A stretch of DNA of 64,000 bases. It comes from Propionivibrio hellwigii (GTDB taxonomy: Bacteria > Pseudomonadota > Gammaproteobacteria > Burkholderiales > Rhodocyclaceae). Under the pieces are notes generated by a model. That model searched no databases and was not told the DNA's origin. It saw nothing but the letters and a program-made list of their open reading frames with translations. The translations under genes were made by a program, and so were the position numbers. This document shows, piece by piece, positions 24,646-33,569 of this stretch. Location: NCBI RefSeq assembly GCF_041770905.1, contig NZ_JBEUWX010000003.1:1-64000 (forward strand), in the 5' to 3' direction. Position 1 is the stretch's first letter. Each line of letters opens with the position of its first letter.

Positions 24646-26607
24646 TCATAATCGGGATTGTACGGTTTGGGCATCGGCCAGGAAACACAGCGCCTGCCGC
24701 ACGGATTCAGCGGCCGCTGCCGAGGCGGCCTGCGGCGCGCCGACCGTGACGGCAACCCGGCGGAACGGGCGCAGCCGCGCCAGACGCTGACCAAGGCGCA
24801 GGCGGGCGGCAGCGAAGGCGCTGTCCTCCAGCCCATGCAGCGCCAGAGGCAGCACGGGTGTTGCCGGATGCCGCGCGCGCAGCACCTCGAGCAGCGCCGC
24901 AAACCACGGGCAGAAGGGACGTACCTGCCCGTCGGCCTCAGTGCCGGTTTCGGGAAAAACGACTACGATTTCACCGGCAGCCAGCGCCGATTCGATGGCG
25001 GCTTGCGCCGTCTGCATGGCCGCCGACGGCGCGCCGTCTCTTGCGGCCTCGCCGACCTGACCGGCCTCCCCAGGCAAAGGGATCGCCCGGCCTTCACGCA
25101 GCACGGCGCCGAGCAGCGGCCGCGCAAAGTGCCTCGGGTCGATGGCAAAACGCGGCGGGCGGACGCTGGCGGCTGTAATCAGAAGGACATCGGCAAGGCT
25201 GGTATGGTTGCTGACCAGCAGCGCGCCGCCGCTTTCCGGCACCTGTTCAATGCCCCGTTTCTCCAGCCGGTAGGCGGAATGAACGAGCAGCCAGACGACA
25301 AAGCGGATGAGGAACTCCGGCACCAGGCGGTAGATGTACGCCGCCACGACGACATTGAACAGCGCCGTCGCCAGAAAGAGCTGCGGAATCGACAGCCCCA
25401 GCGCGAACAGCGCCATGGAAACGACAGCGGAAATCACCATGAACAGGGCGTTGAGAATATTGTTGGCGGCGATGATGCGCGACTGGTGGCTTTTCTCGCT
25501 GCGCGTCTGGATGAGGGCGTAGAGCGGCACGATGTAGAAGCCGCCAAACAGCCCCAGCAAGGCGATGTCCAGCAGCACGCGCCAGTGCGTGGCTTGCCCC
25601 AGCGCGCCCAGAAAATCATAAGCGCCGTGGGCAAGCCCGGCGGGCAGGCTGGCTGCGCCAGCGTTCAGGCTCGCCCAGTAGAGGTCGACGCCGAAAACCG
25701 TCAGGCCGATAGCGCCGAAAGGCACCAGGCCGATTTCCACCTTGCCGCCGGAGAGTTTTTCGCACAGCAGCGAACCGATGCCGATGCCGAGCGAGAACAC
25801 CGTCAGGAGCAGGATGAAAACGCTTTCATCGCCGTGCAGCACGTCTTTGGTGAAGGTGGGAAACTGCGCCAGAATCGTTGCCCCGTAAAACCAGAACCAC
25901 GAAGTCCCGAGCAGAGACAGCCAGACGGTGCGGTTGCCGCGCGCAAATTTCAGGTTGCGCCAGGTTTCGCTCACCGGATTCCAGTTGATGCGCAGCTGGG
26001 GGTCGGCGGCTGGCGAATGCGGCACGCCGCGGCTGACCCAGTACCCCGCAACGGCCACGGCGATAACCGTCGCCGACGTCAGCAGTGCGCCGTCATTGGC
26101 CATTGCCAGCCACGCGCCGAGAATCTCGCCGGCCAGGATGGCGACGAAGGTGCCCATTTCGACCATGCCGTTGCCGCCGATCAGTTCTTCCTCGCGCAGA
26201 TGCTGCGGCAAATAGGCGTACTTGACCGGGCCGAACAGCGTCGATTGCGCGCCCATCAGAAACAGGGCGGCAACAAGCGGCCAGAAGCTGCGAGCCATGA
26301 AGCCCCAGGCAGCGAGCAGCATGATGCCGATTTCGAGGCATTTGGTCAGGCGCACCAGCATCGATTTTTCGTATTTGTCGGCGATCTGCCCACTAGTCGC
26401 CGAAAAGAGAAAGAACGGCAGGATGAACAGGCCGGGCAGCAGGGTCGCCAGCATCTTGCCGTCCAGCGTGGTGAGCTGCCCGGCGCGAAAAGTGACCAGC
26501 GTGATCAGCGCCGTCTTGAACGCATTGTCGTTAAACGCGCCGAGAAACTGGGTGAAAAAGAAGGGACGGAAGCGCTGCTCGCGCATCAGTTGAAACTGGT
26601 TACTCAT
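24646..26607 (-). CDS. LplT-like MFS transporter fused to a PlsC-type acyltransferase
   Basis: Residues ~1-430 form a multi-span MFS permease whose start (FFFTQFLGAFNDNAFKTAL) matches lysophospholipid transporters. Residues ~460-653 form a lysophospholipid acyltransferase with NHTSLAD (HX4D) and FPETGTEADG in place of the usual FPEGT. The pair would flip lysophospholipids across the inner membrane and re-acylate them. The Aas-like gene 26 bases upstream completes the pathway. The unusual glycerol-phosphate-binding motif may mean altered specificity or weak activity. Confidence 0.85.
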   Translation of the reverse strand: MSNQFQLMREQRFRPFFFTQFLGAFNDNAFKTALITLVTFRAGQLTTLDGKMLATLLPGLFILPFFLFSATSGQIADKYEKSMLVRLTKCLEIGIMLLAAWGFMARSFWPLVAALFLMGAQSTLFGPVKYAYLPQHLREEELIGGNGMVEMGTFVAILAGEILGAWLAMANDGALLTSATVIAVAVAGYWVSRGVPHSPAADPQLRINWNPVSETWRNLKFARGNRTVWLSLLGTSWFWFYGATILAQFPTFTKDVLHGDESVFILLLTVFSLGIGIGSLLCEKLSGGKVEIGLVPFGAIGLTVFGVDLYWASLNAGAASLPAGLAHGAYDFLGALGQATHWRVLLDIALLGLFGGFYIVPLYALIQTRSEKSHQSRIIAANNILNALFMVISAVVSMALFALGLSIPQLFLATALFNVVVAAYIYRLVPEFLIRFVVWLLVHSAYRLEKRGIEQVPESGGALLVSNHTSLADVLLITAASVRPPRFAIDPRHFARPLLGAVLREGRAIPLPGEAGQVGEAARDGAPSAAMQTAQAAIESALAAGEIVVVFPETGTEADGQVRPFCPWFAALLEVLRARHPATPVLPLALHGLEDSAFAAARLRLGQRLARLRPFRRVAVTVGAPQAASAAAAESVRQALCFLADAQTVQSRL

Positions 26608-26633
26608 GGTGATGATTTCTCCAGCGTGTTTGC

Positions 26634-28874
26634 TCAGGCGCCGGCAGTGGCCGCGCTCCGGGCGGAGGGGTCGCTTGGTGTGCTTTGTCCACTCTCACTG
26701 CTTTCACCGTTCCCACTGTTTTTACCGCCCTCATCGCCTGCGTTCTCCTCGGCCATGCGCTTGAGCGTGACGTAATCGGTTTTGCCGGAGCCGAGCAGCG
26801 GAATGGCCGCCACATGGCGAATGATGCGCGGCACCGAAAGTTCTGTGGAACCGGCGGCCTTGGCAGCGGCAAGCAGCTGCTCGCGCGTGAGCGCGGGCGC
26901 CGTGGTGAACAGCACCAACGCCTCGCCCTTGGCCGCGTCGCTGCGCGTTGATGCGGCGTGGGCAAAGCCTGGCGCAGCGTCGGCCGCGTTCTTCTCGACG
27001 ACTTCGAGCGAAATCATTTCACCGGCAATCTTGGCAAAGCGCTTGATTCGCCCGCGAATGGTCACAAAGCCTTCATCGTCGATCGTCACGATGTCGCCCG
27101 TTGCGTACCAGCCCGCACCCTTGGCGGCCGGCGGCTGAATCACGCCGGGCTGGTCGTAGAGCAGGTAGCCCTTCATCACGTTCGGCCCCTTCACGTACAG
27201 CGCCCCGCCGTTATCGATGCCGGGCACCGGCTCCAGCACCTGTTCAATGCCGGGCAGAAGCTGGCCGACCGTGCCGATCTTGCAGGCCATGGGCACATTG
27301 ACGGCGACGACCGGCGCGCATTCGGTGACGCCGTAGCCCTCCAGAATGCGGATGCCGAACTTCTCAATCCATAGGCGGCGCACTTCTTCGGAAAGTTTTT
27401 CGGCGCCGGCAACGACGTAGCGCAGCCGCCCGAAATCGTAGGGATGCGCGTACTTGCCGTAGTTGCCGAGGAAGGTAGACGTCCCGAACAGCACGGTGCA
27501 GTCGCGGTCATAAACGATCTCCGGAATGATGCGGTAGTGCAACGGGCTGGGGTAGAGAAACACCTTGCAGCCGGCCACCAGCGGCAGCAGCACGCCGCAG
27601 GTGAGGCCGAAGGAGTGGAACAGCGGCAGCGCCATCATGAACTTGTCGTGCGGCGTAAAATCGGCGACGGCGCGAATCTGCGCAACGTTGGAAAGCAGCG
27701 AATTGTGCGAATGCACGACGCCCTTGGGCTTACCCTCGGAGCCGGAAGTAAACAGCACCACGGCGGGGTCGTCGGGCGTTTGCGGCACGGCCGCGCCGGC
27801 GGGGAAATACATGCGCCAGAGCAGCCAGAGCTTATCGGCCGAGGTGATCTGTGCGCGGAAGTCTTCCACATAGACGATCCGAATCGCTCCCGCCTCGGCC
27901 AGCTGCGCAACCGTCGCCGTCAGGCGCGCCTTTTCGATGAAGCCGCGCGAAGCGATGACGGTTTTGATGCCGGCTGCGACGCAGGCCGAACGCATGCCGT
28001 CCGCGCCGGCCGTATAGTTGAGCAGCGCCGGCACGCGCCTGCCGATCGACAGCGCCAGAATCAGCCCCATGGCGGGCGCGGCGTTGGGCATGAGCAGGCC
28101 GACGATTTCGCCGGGCTGGCTCAGCCGGCCGGTAATGCGCGACAGCCCCAGCGACATTTTGAGCAGCGAGCCGTAGGATTCCTCGACGAGGCGGATATCC
28201 TCGACCAGCTTGTACTGCGCGCCGAAAATCGCGCGGCCTTCGAGGAACGCCTCGAACAGCGTACGCTGCGGCCGCGTCGCCACCAGCATGTCGAGCAGGA
28301 TGTGGCGCATCAGCTCGCCGGCGCGGCGGCGGCGCTCTTTGGCGGAAGGCAAATCGGGCATGGGAATCGCGCGGCGCGGCAGTACCGTCATCGTCACCTT
28401 CGGGAACAGCTTGCGCGGATAGATGCCCGCCAGCCGGCCAAAATAGCTGCGCGCCGCCCCGTCGATGCGCACGGGCACGACGGTCGCGCCGGTTCGGGCG
28501 GCCACGAAGGCGGCGCCGTCATAGACCTTCATCAGCGAGCCGGTTTTGGTGATGCGCCCTTCGGGAAAAATCACTACCGGCTGGCCGGTTTCCACCAGCT
28601 TGACGATCTGCTTCATGGCCAGCGGGCTGGTGGACTCGACCGTCAAATGCGGCACAAAGCGCAGCATGAAGCGGAAAAACGGGCGCGCCGCAATTTGCGA
28701 ATGAATGACAAACACGGCATCGACCGGCATCATCAGCCCGATCAGCAGGCCGTCGAGAAACGACTCGTGATTGGCTACAATCAACGTTCTCTCATTGCTA
28801 AATACTGCCGTGTCGCCCTGTAGTTCGACGCGGAACAGGGCTTTCATTACAAAGCGCAGCAAGGCTTTGAGCAT
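26634..28874 (-). CDS. aas: Bifunctional acyltransferase/acyl-ACP synthetase (Aas-like)
   Basis: This 746-residue protein joins an N-terminal PlsC domain (NHESFLD, His36-Asp41; FPEGR at 103-107) to an AMP-forming synthetase (TSGSEGKPKG at ~376-385, GYGVTE, and a YATGD motif). That is the domain order of E. coli Aas, which activates fatty acids and re-acylates 2-acyl-lysophosphatidylethanolamine at the inner membrane. It lies directly upstream of an LplT-like gene, as expected. The last ~40 residues are a Gly/Ser-rich tail not needed for either domain. Confidence 0.9.
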   Translation of the reverse strand: MLKALLRFVMKALFRVELQGDTAVFSNERTLIVANHESFLDGLLIGLMMPVDAVFVIHSQIAARPFFRFMLRFVPHLTVESTSPLAMKQIVKLVETGQPVVIFPEGRITKTGSLMKVYDGAAFVAARTGATVVPVRIDGAARSYFGRLAGIYPRKLFPKVTMTVLPRRAIPMPDLPSAKERRRRAGELMRHILLDMLVATRPQRTLFEAFLEGRAIFGAQYKLVEDIRLVEESYGSLLKMSLGLSRITGRLSQPGEIVGLLMPNAAPAMGLILALSIGRRVPALLNYTAGADGMRSACVAAGIKTVIASRGFIEKARLTATVAQLAEAGAIRIVYVEDFRAQITSADKLWLLWRMYFPAGAAVPQTPDDPAVVLFTSGSEGKPKGVVHSHNSLLSNVAQIRAVADFTPHDKFMMALPLFHSFGLTCGVLLPLVAGCKVFLYPSPLHYRIIPEIVYDRDCTVLFGTSTFLGNYGKYAHPYDFGRLRYVVAGAEKLSEEVRRLWIEKFGIRILEGYGVTECAPVVAVNVPMACKIGTVGQLLPGIEQVLEPVPGIDNGGALYVKGPNVMKGYLLYDQPGVIQPPAAKGAGWYATGDIVTIDDEGFVTIRGRIKRFAKIAGEMISLEVVEKNAADAAPGFAHAASTRSDAAKGEALVLFTTAPALTREQLLAAAKAAGSTELSVPRIIRHVAAIPLLGSGKTDYVTLKRMAEENAGDEGGKNSGNGESSESGQSTPSDPSARSAATAGA

Positions 28875-28909
28875 GGGAGTTCCTTTCTTTTTTGTCTCTC
28901 GTTATTTCT

Positions 28910-29689
28910 TTATTTCTGACGGGCAGGCTGACGGGATCGCCGCACCAGGTCGGCCACAATGACGCCGGCGGCGGCCGTTGCCAGCAGATGCTTGAGCGTG
29001 TGGCCGGTCAGCCCGCCGAGCAGACGGCCGATTTCGTGGTCGTACAGCTCGGCCGCTTTGGCTACGGCGTATAGTAGCAAAGCGATGCCAAATGCACGAC
29101 GCTCGGCCACCGGACGGCCGCGCAGCCATTGCCACATCGGCACCAGAACGAAAGGCGCGATTTGCAGCAGCAGGTAGCAGCGCAGGTCGCCCTGCCCGCG
29201 CAATTCCGTGGCATACCACCAGAACACGCTGAACACGGCGAAAACCGCGAGCAGCGCGCTCAGCCAAGCGCCGCTGCACCTGCTCGCCGCGTGCGTTTCG
29301 CCCCAAACCCCCGCCAGCAGGCCGGCGCAGGCCAGCGCGATGGGCAGCCGATCCCAGATCAGGCGGGCGTTATCCGGCGCCAGGTGATACCAGGCCGAGC
29401 CGAACGCCGTCAGCAACAGGGCGGCCAGAAACAGCCGGTAGCCCGGCGCGCCGCCACCCAGCGCGCGGAAACGCTCACCGCCTCTCAGCCGCGCCCAACC
29501 CCAGAGCGCGACGAGGGCAAAGCCCAGGTTGGAAACGACATCTCGCGCATGGGGAATCCCCAGCACCGGCGTCTGGTCGGCAAAATCATGGTAATGAGGC
29601 AACTGGCCAACCGGCCCGTGGCACAGTGCGGCCAGCAGCAGGGCGCAGAGCGCCGCCCAGGGCAGGCATCGAGCGATGTTTTTCATCAT
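28910..29689 (-). CDS. CREST-superfamily (alkaline ceramidase-like) membrane hydrolase
   Basis: The start ATGATG at 29689 follows GAGGAG. The ~259-residue protein has about seven hydrophobic spans. It shows the spaced CREST residues: GSAWYHLAPDN (Ser, His, Asp) in the middle of the protein and GHTLKHLLA (two His) near the C-terminus. The superfamily are metal-dependent membrane hydrolases, including ceramidases and adiponectin receptors; bacterial substrates are mostly unknown. It is transcribed away from the XRE gene and stops 35 bases before aas, so they may be co-transcribed. Confidence 0.72.
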   Translation of the reverse strand: MMKNIARCLPWAALCALLLAALCHGPVGQLPHYHDFADQTPVLGIPHARDVVSNLGFALVALWGWARLRGGERFRALGGGAPGYRLFLAALLLTAFGSAWYHLAPDNARLIWDRLPIALACAGLLAGVWGETHAASRCSGAWLSALLAVFAVFSVFWWYATELRGQGDLRCYLLLQIAPFVLVPMWQWLRGRPVAERRAFGIALLLYAVAKAAELYDHEIGRLLGGLTGHTLKHLLATAAAGVIVADLVRRSRQPARQK

Positions 29690-29765
29690 TGTTCTCCTCA
29701 AACAAGGTGCGCTCAGAATGCCAAAAGGGAGATTAAAAAGATACTAATTCATTATTCGTATTAGG

Positions 29766-29771
29766 TATAAT
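29766..29771 (+). promoter_or_regulatory. -10 box (TATAAT) in an AT-rich divergent promoter region
   Basis: The ~125 bases between the CREST gene and the XRE gene are AT-rich, with a perfect TATAAT 42 bases before the XRE start. No good -35 is visible, suggesting activation or autoregulation. Confidence 0.4.
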
Positions 29772-29813
29772 CTTATTTAGTATTAAATATCGAGACTTTT
29801 TAAGGTGCATGCC

Positions 29814-30545
29814 ATGAATGAAACCCGTCAGCTCGTCAACACGCTCAAACGCCGCCTCAAAATCCAGGGCATGACTTACCGCGATCTGGGGCAGGCGCTG
29901 CATCTGTCAGAAGCCAGCGTCAAGCGCCTGTTCGCTTCCGGGCGCTTCAGCCTCGACCGGATCGTCGACATCGCGCATCTGCTCGGCTACACGCTCGCCG
30001 AACTGGCGCAGGAAGCGGCGGTGGCGGAAAAGCGCCTGCACACGCTGAGCGCAGTGCAGGAAAAGGAACTGGTTTCCGACGTAAAGCTCCTGCTCGTCGC
30101 CGTCTGTGTGCTCAACCAGTGGGAAATCGCCGACATCGTCGAACGCTACCAAATCAGCGAAGCCGAATGCATCGGACGACTCGTCCGGCTCGACCGCCTG
30201 CGGCTAATCACGCTGATGCCCGGCAACCGCATTCGCCTAAACGTCGCCCGCGACTTTGACTGGCTGCCGCACGGGCCGATTCGCTCCTACTTCCGCGAAC
30301 ACGGCATGCATGACTTTCTCTCCGGCGAGTTTGCCGGCGAAAACGCCGTCATGGCTTTTTCCCACGCCATGCTGACCGATGCCGCCATCGCCAGAATGCA
30401 GACGGAAATGCGCCGGCTGCGCCAGAAATTCGCCGAGCTGCACGAAGAAAGCCTCGCTTCGCCCCTGCCCAAACGCCACGGCACGGGCATGCTGATCGCC
30501 TTGCGCGAGTGGGAAATCGGCGCGTTCAGCGCCCTGCGCCGCTAA
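29814..30545 (+). CDS. XRE-type helix-turn-helix transcriptional regulator
   Basis: The start at 29814 follows AAGG at a good distance. Residues ~5-65 form an HTH (LKIQGMTYRDLGQALHLSEASVKRLFASGRFSLDRIVDIAHLLG). The remaining ~180 residues contain a second winged-helix-like segment (NQWEIADIVERYQISEAECIGRLVRLDRL) and a helical C-terminus. This two-part layout is seen in one-component regulators of unknown signal. Its divergent neighbour, the CREST gene, is the obvious candidate target. Confidence 0.75.
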   Translation: MNETRQLVNTLKRRLKIQGMTYRDLGQALHLSEASVKRLFASGRFSLDRIVDIAHLLGYTLAELAQEAAVAEKRLHTLSAVQEKELVSDVKLLLVAVCVLNQWEIADIVERYQISEAECIGRLVRLDRLRLITLMPGNRIRLNVARDFDWLPHGPIRSYFREHGMHDFLSGEFAGENAVMAFSHAMLTDAAIARMQTEMRRLRQKFAELHEESLASPLPKRHGTGMLIALREWEIGAFSALRR

Positions 30546-30599
30546 GCCTTAGACAAATGCAGGCAGCGCATTACCCACTTGGCGTGACAGGCCATCATT

Positions 30600-30758
30600 T
30601 CTAAAAGGGGGCTCGCAAGCCCGTGTCAGTCGGGCATCTCCGAAAGGGTGCTCTGGAATCCTTGTAAATAGGGCATCTCCGGACCCCCTACCCGGAAGCC
30701 CTTTATCCACGCGGGTTTCAGGGCATCTCTTGAAAAGCCCTGCGCCCTGTCGGGCACT
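30600..30758. repeat. Array of ~40-bp palindromic units, cluster C
   Basis: About four units with CTCGCAAGCCCG, AAATAGGGCATCTCCGG and CCCTTTATCCACGCGGGTTT cores, separated by GGGCATCTC- or CCCTACCCGG-type linkers. Confidence 0.6.
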
Positions 30759-30865
30759 GTAGCGAATTCACTTAACGTTTGCTACGGCGTTGCTGCGCCT
30801 TGCCGTACTACTTGTACTATTCGCGGCTGGCTGCTTTGTATCGAAAGCTAATTTAACCCGCTATA
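30759..30865 (+). repeat. MITE-like element, third copy
   Basis: It is bounded by TGTAGCG and CGCTATA. The interior has TACGGCGTTGCTGCGCCTTG and CCGTACTACTTGTACT, shared with the element at 22854-22966 in the opposite orientation. Confidence 0.65.
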
Positions 30866-30905
30866 AAAGAGCCTTCTCCTTGTGGAGAGGGCAGAAATAC
30901 GGGCA

Positions 30906-30936
30906 AAAAAAGAGGGGCAATGCCCCTCTTTGTAAC
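30906..30936 (-). terminator. Intrinsic terminator of the secreted-protein gene
   Basis: On the minus strand, AAAGAGGGGC and GCCCCTCTTT pair around a very short loop and are followed directly by a T-run. It lies about 85 bases beyond the stop codon of the gene ending at 31016. Confidence 0.85.
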
Positions 30937-31015
30937 TGCTGCCGGCAAGGTTGCCGGCTTTGCCGTTTTTGCGCCTTCCGGGATCGGCGGGCGACCCCGG
31001 AAAGACAGCACCCAA

Positions 31016-32875
31016 TTAGCGGAGGTTGAGACCGCTGTTGGCGTCCTGGCTGATGAACTGCTGACCGCTAACGTCGTCTGGCGTAGTCTTCGCAGCACGG
31101 TCTTCGCGGCCTTCGAAGTCAACACCCTGGCTGTTCGAGGCTTCGAACATTTCGCCGGTAGCGTTATTGACGACGTAGTTTTGAACACGCAGCGATTGAG
31201 CGGTATTGGAGGTGATACGCAGACGCGGCGCACCGGTTTGATTTTCGTCGGCGCGCAGATTTGCTGCCTCGCCGTTGTTGGCGTTTGCATCGGCCGCTTC
31301 AGGTTCATTGACCAGCATCGCTTCGAGCTGTGGCGAGGTCAGGTTGGTGACGCCGCGCACCGGCAGTTGGGCAATCTTGCCCCACTTGCCGATCTTGCCA
31401 TCCTGATGGATGATCTGGGCGTAGACGTCCGCCGCCGAGCTGTCGCTGTTGTTGATGAGGCGAATCACCGACATCCAGCCGCTGGTGGCAACGCCTGCGG
31501 CCGGCGCGTAGTTACGCACGTCGATCTTCAGGCCACCGCCCATGCCGAACAACTGGCCGTTACAGACGTTGTCCTGTTCAAACAAATTAGGATTGGCGGT
31601 TGGCTTGTCCAGATCGGCGCGCGCCCAGAAACTGGAGGCAGGAATCGTCTCCGCACCGGGCACACGGTAACAGATATAGGCAGGACCCGTACCGGCTACC
31701 GGGAAGAGCGTATTGATGGATCCGGTAGGCACGGTCGGCGTCACCGGGCCGGCCGCATTGGCCGCGTTAATGTCAACGCCGCCGAGGTCGGTGCCACAGT
31801 TCACCTGTTCGGAGATAAAGACGCGGCCGCCCGGAACAAAGCCATTAGATGCATAAACCTTAACCTTGAAGCTTTCCACTTCTACCGGGCCGTCATTCCG
31901 GGTTGCCGGCGCTTGCCCCAGCACGCCCGGCCCAGCCGACAGCAGGTACTTGTCAGTGACGTTTGCATCAGAACCCACCGCATTCTGCACCAGCGTGACC
32001 TTACCCATATTGGCCAGTGTGGGGTTGACAAAGGCTTCACCCGGCCTTGCCATTTGGAATTGCATCGAACCGCCCGGGGACAGGCGCACCGCGCCGGTCG
32101 ACGGCTCTACATTAATCTTGATGTTGGTCGGGAAGGTAAACAGCGTGCCCTCGTTGGTCGAAGCGGCACGTGTGTGTTCGTCAGGCGTACCGTTCGTCCC
32201 TGCCACAGCCATCGCAGCCGGATTAGCCAAGCCGATAAAGTGCTTGATGTCGACCTTGATTTCTTTGTTATCGATACACTTGGCGGCGAAGTTGTTGTCG
32301 TTCGTACCGGCCGTCCCTTCATAATCGGCGACGATATCGCCGACAACCGACTTGAGGTTGTTAATTTCGTTACGCTGCGCGGAAACGTCCGTCAAAGCCA
32401 CGCCATTGATTGTGTTCTTCGTCGTGTTGACGGAAATAAGGGGCTGGCGGATCGTTGCATTTGGCCCCTGCGCCACGTCGAAGGTCACCCACAGGGTCTT
32501 GCCGTCAGCGGTCAGGCCCTTGCCGACGATCTGATAGGCAGCCTGGGCGCCGCCGCCAGGCGCGCCGGCCGTCTGGTCCTGAACCACGTTGCTTATACCG
32601 TCGGTAATGGAAAAAGCTCCGTCACCCGGAACTGCAACCCACTTGCCTGCGGACAGGGTGAACTGCATCTGAAAGACTTGGTGGTTCGCCGTCGCGGTAA
32701 CGTCACCGGTGAAGCGGTAAGCGATCTGCGGCGAAACGATGTTCATGTCATCGGCGGTAATGACTTCGCGCGCGATCGGCGTCGAAGATGACTGGATCTG
32801 ACCGGCCATGACGCCGCCGGCAGCGATGGCAGCGAGGGCGCCAACGACTAAACGTGAAGCAAGAGTTTTATTCAT
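31016..32875 (-). CDS. Large secreted protein of unknown function (619 aa)
   Basis: A classical signal peptide (MNKTLASRLVVGALAAIAAGGVMA, given here for composition only up to its AXA-like end at ~24) precedes a Thr/Ser/Asn/Gly-rich, beta-strand-like mature protein. It has few Cys and no recognisable catalytic motif. Ribosome binding site GAGG, an intrinsic terminator and a near-consensus promoter far upstream suggest a well-expressed single gene. The composition resembles abundant surface or exoproteins such as S-layer-type proteins, but no family is recognised. The gspD end of a T2SS operon lies ~2.6 kb away, beyond an IS element. Confidence 0.75.
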   Translation of the reverse strand: MNKTLASRLVVGALAAIAAGGVMAGQIQSSSTPIAREVITADDMNIVSPQIAYRFTGDVTATANHQVFQMQFTLSAGKWVAVPGDGAFSITDGISNVVQDQTAGAPGGGAQAAYQIVGKGLTADGKTLWVTFDVAQGPNATIRQPLISVNTTKNTINGVALTDVSAQRNEINNLKSVVGDIVADYEGTAGTNDNNFAAKCIDNKEIKVDIKHFIGLANPAAMAVAGTNGTPDEHTRAASTNEGTLFTFPTNIKINVEPSTGAVRLSPGGSMQFQMARPGEAFVNPTLANMGKVTLVQNAVGSDANVTDKYLLSAGPGVLGQAPATRNDGPVEVESFKVKVYASNGFVPGGRVFISEQVNCGTDLGGVDINAANAAGPVTPTVPTGSINTLFPVAGTGPAYICYRVPGAETIPASSFWARADLDKPTANPNLFEQDNVCNGQLFGMGGGLKIDVRNYAPAAGVATSGWMSVIRLINNSDSSAADVYAQIIHQDGKIGKWGKIAQLPVRGVTNLTSPQLEAMLVNEPEAADANANNGEAANLRADENQTGAPRLRITSNTAQSLRVQNYVVNNATGEMFEASNSQGVDFEGREDRAAKTTPDDVSGQQFISQDANSGLNLR

Positions 32876-33569
32876 CTAGGGATCCTCAAAAAAAAATTTA
32901 AGCGTTGCGCCTGGCAGTCAAACGGACAGAACAAGCAAGCCGCCCTGCCGATACGCTGCGCGACCAGTCGACTGACCGCGCCGCCCAAAGGTGAACAAAC
33001 AACAACAAAACCTTGAAATTCCCGTACTTGTCGCGCTCTGCCTGCATACACCGCAGCACGGAACGCCACTCACTTTTACAAGGTTTCGCATAATTTTACA
33101 CAAACCAGTGAGATTGACAAGATTTAGGGCGAATATCCGCCCATATTTTTTCACTTTGTCTCATACGCAACATAAATGTAAAAAAATACAGCGACCAAAA
33201 TATCGAGCACTGTATCAGAAGCGGACACTGCAGTCGGTATTTATGCCGGTTTTTCGATTAGCCCGGCCGGTAACGGCACGCAAGAAACGCTGACGGTTTC
33301 GCCCTGCGCCCGATCCGCACTCCCCTACTGATTCCGAAAGTTTGCCGCCCCGTTGCACTCGCCCAAGGAATGCGGGATGCGAGGCCGTAAGTGATTTTCG
33401 CGCCGGATGCGTTCAAGGAGCACCCGCCCGAAAAGCGTCGGACACAGACACCACGGTGAAGCTACACGGAGTGGTTCCACGGTAGCATGAGCTACGAGAT
33501 CGCATGGAGCCGGTTTGGCAGTCTGGCGACATAGACCGGCTGGCGCACCCGGTGGCGATAAAGGGCTAA
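32876..33569. other. Leader and intergenic region before the IS element
   Basis: The first ~210 bases are the predicted untranslated leader of the secreted-protein gene. The remainder up to the IS end shows no supportable gene or repeat. Confidence 0.6.
33093..33120 (-). promoter_or_regulatory. Promoter for the secreted-protein gene
   Basis: On the minus strand, TTGTCA (33115-33120) and TAAAAT (33093-33098) are separated by 16 bases. The start codon at 32875 is ~210 bases downstream, giving an unusually long leader. Confidence 0.5.

Larger units (their letters stand above)
30546..31015. other. Repeat-rich gap between convergent genes
   Basis: The gap holds a cluster of palindromic units, a MITE-like element and the terminator of the secreted-protein gene. 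No coding sequence is supportable. Confidence 0.8.

Noticed and set aside
24658..26775. Plus-strand frame of 705 codons opposite the transporter/acyltransferase gene
   Set aside because: The minus-strand product has clear MFS and PlsC motifs; the plus-strand product is low-complexity and polar without recognisable features.
27444..28823. Plus-strand frame of 459 codons opposite aas
   Set aside because: Antisense shadow of a well-supported enzyme.
30920..32791. Plus-strand frame of 623 codons opposite the secreted-protein gene
   Set aside because: The minus-strand gene has a signal peptide, ribosome binding site, promoter and terminator; the plus-strand frame has none of these.
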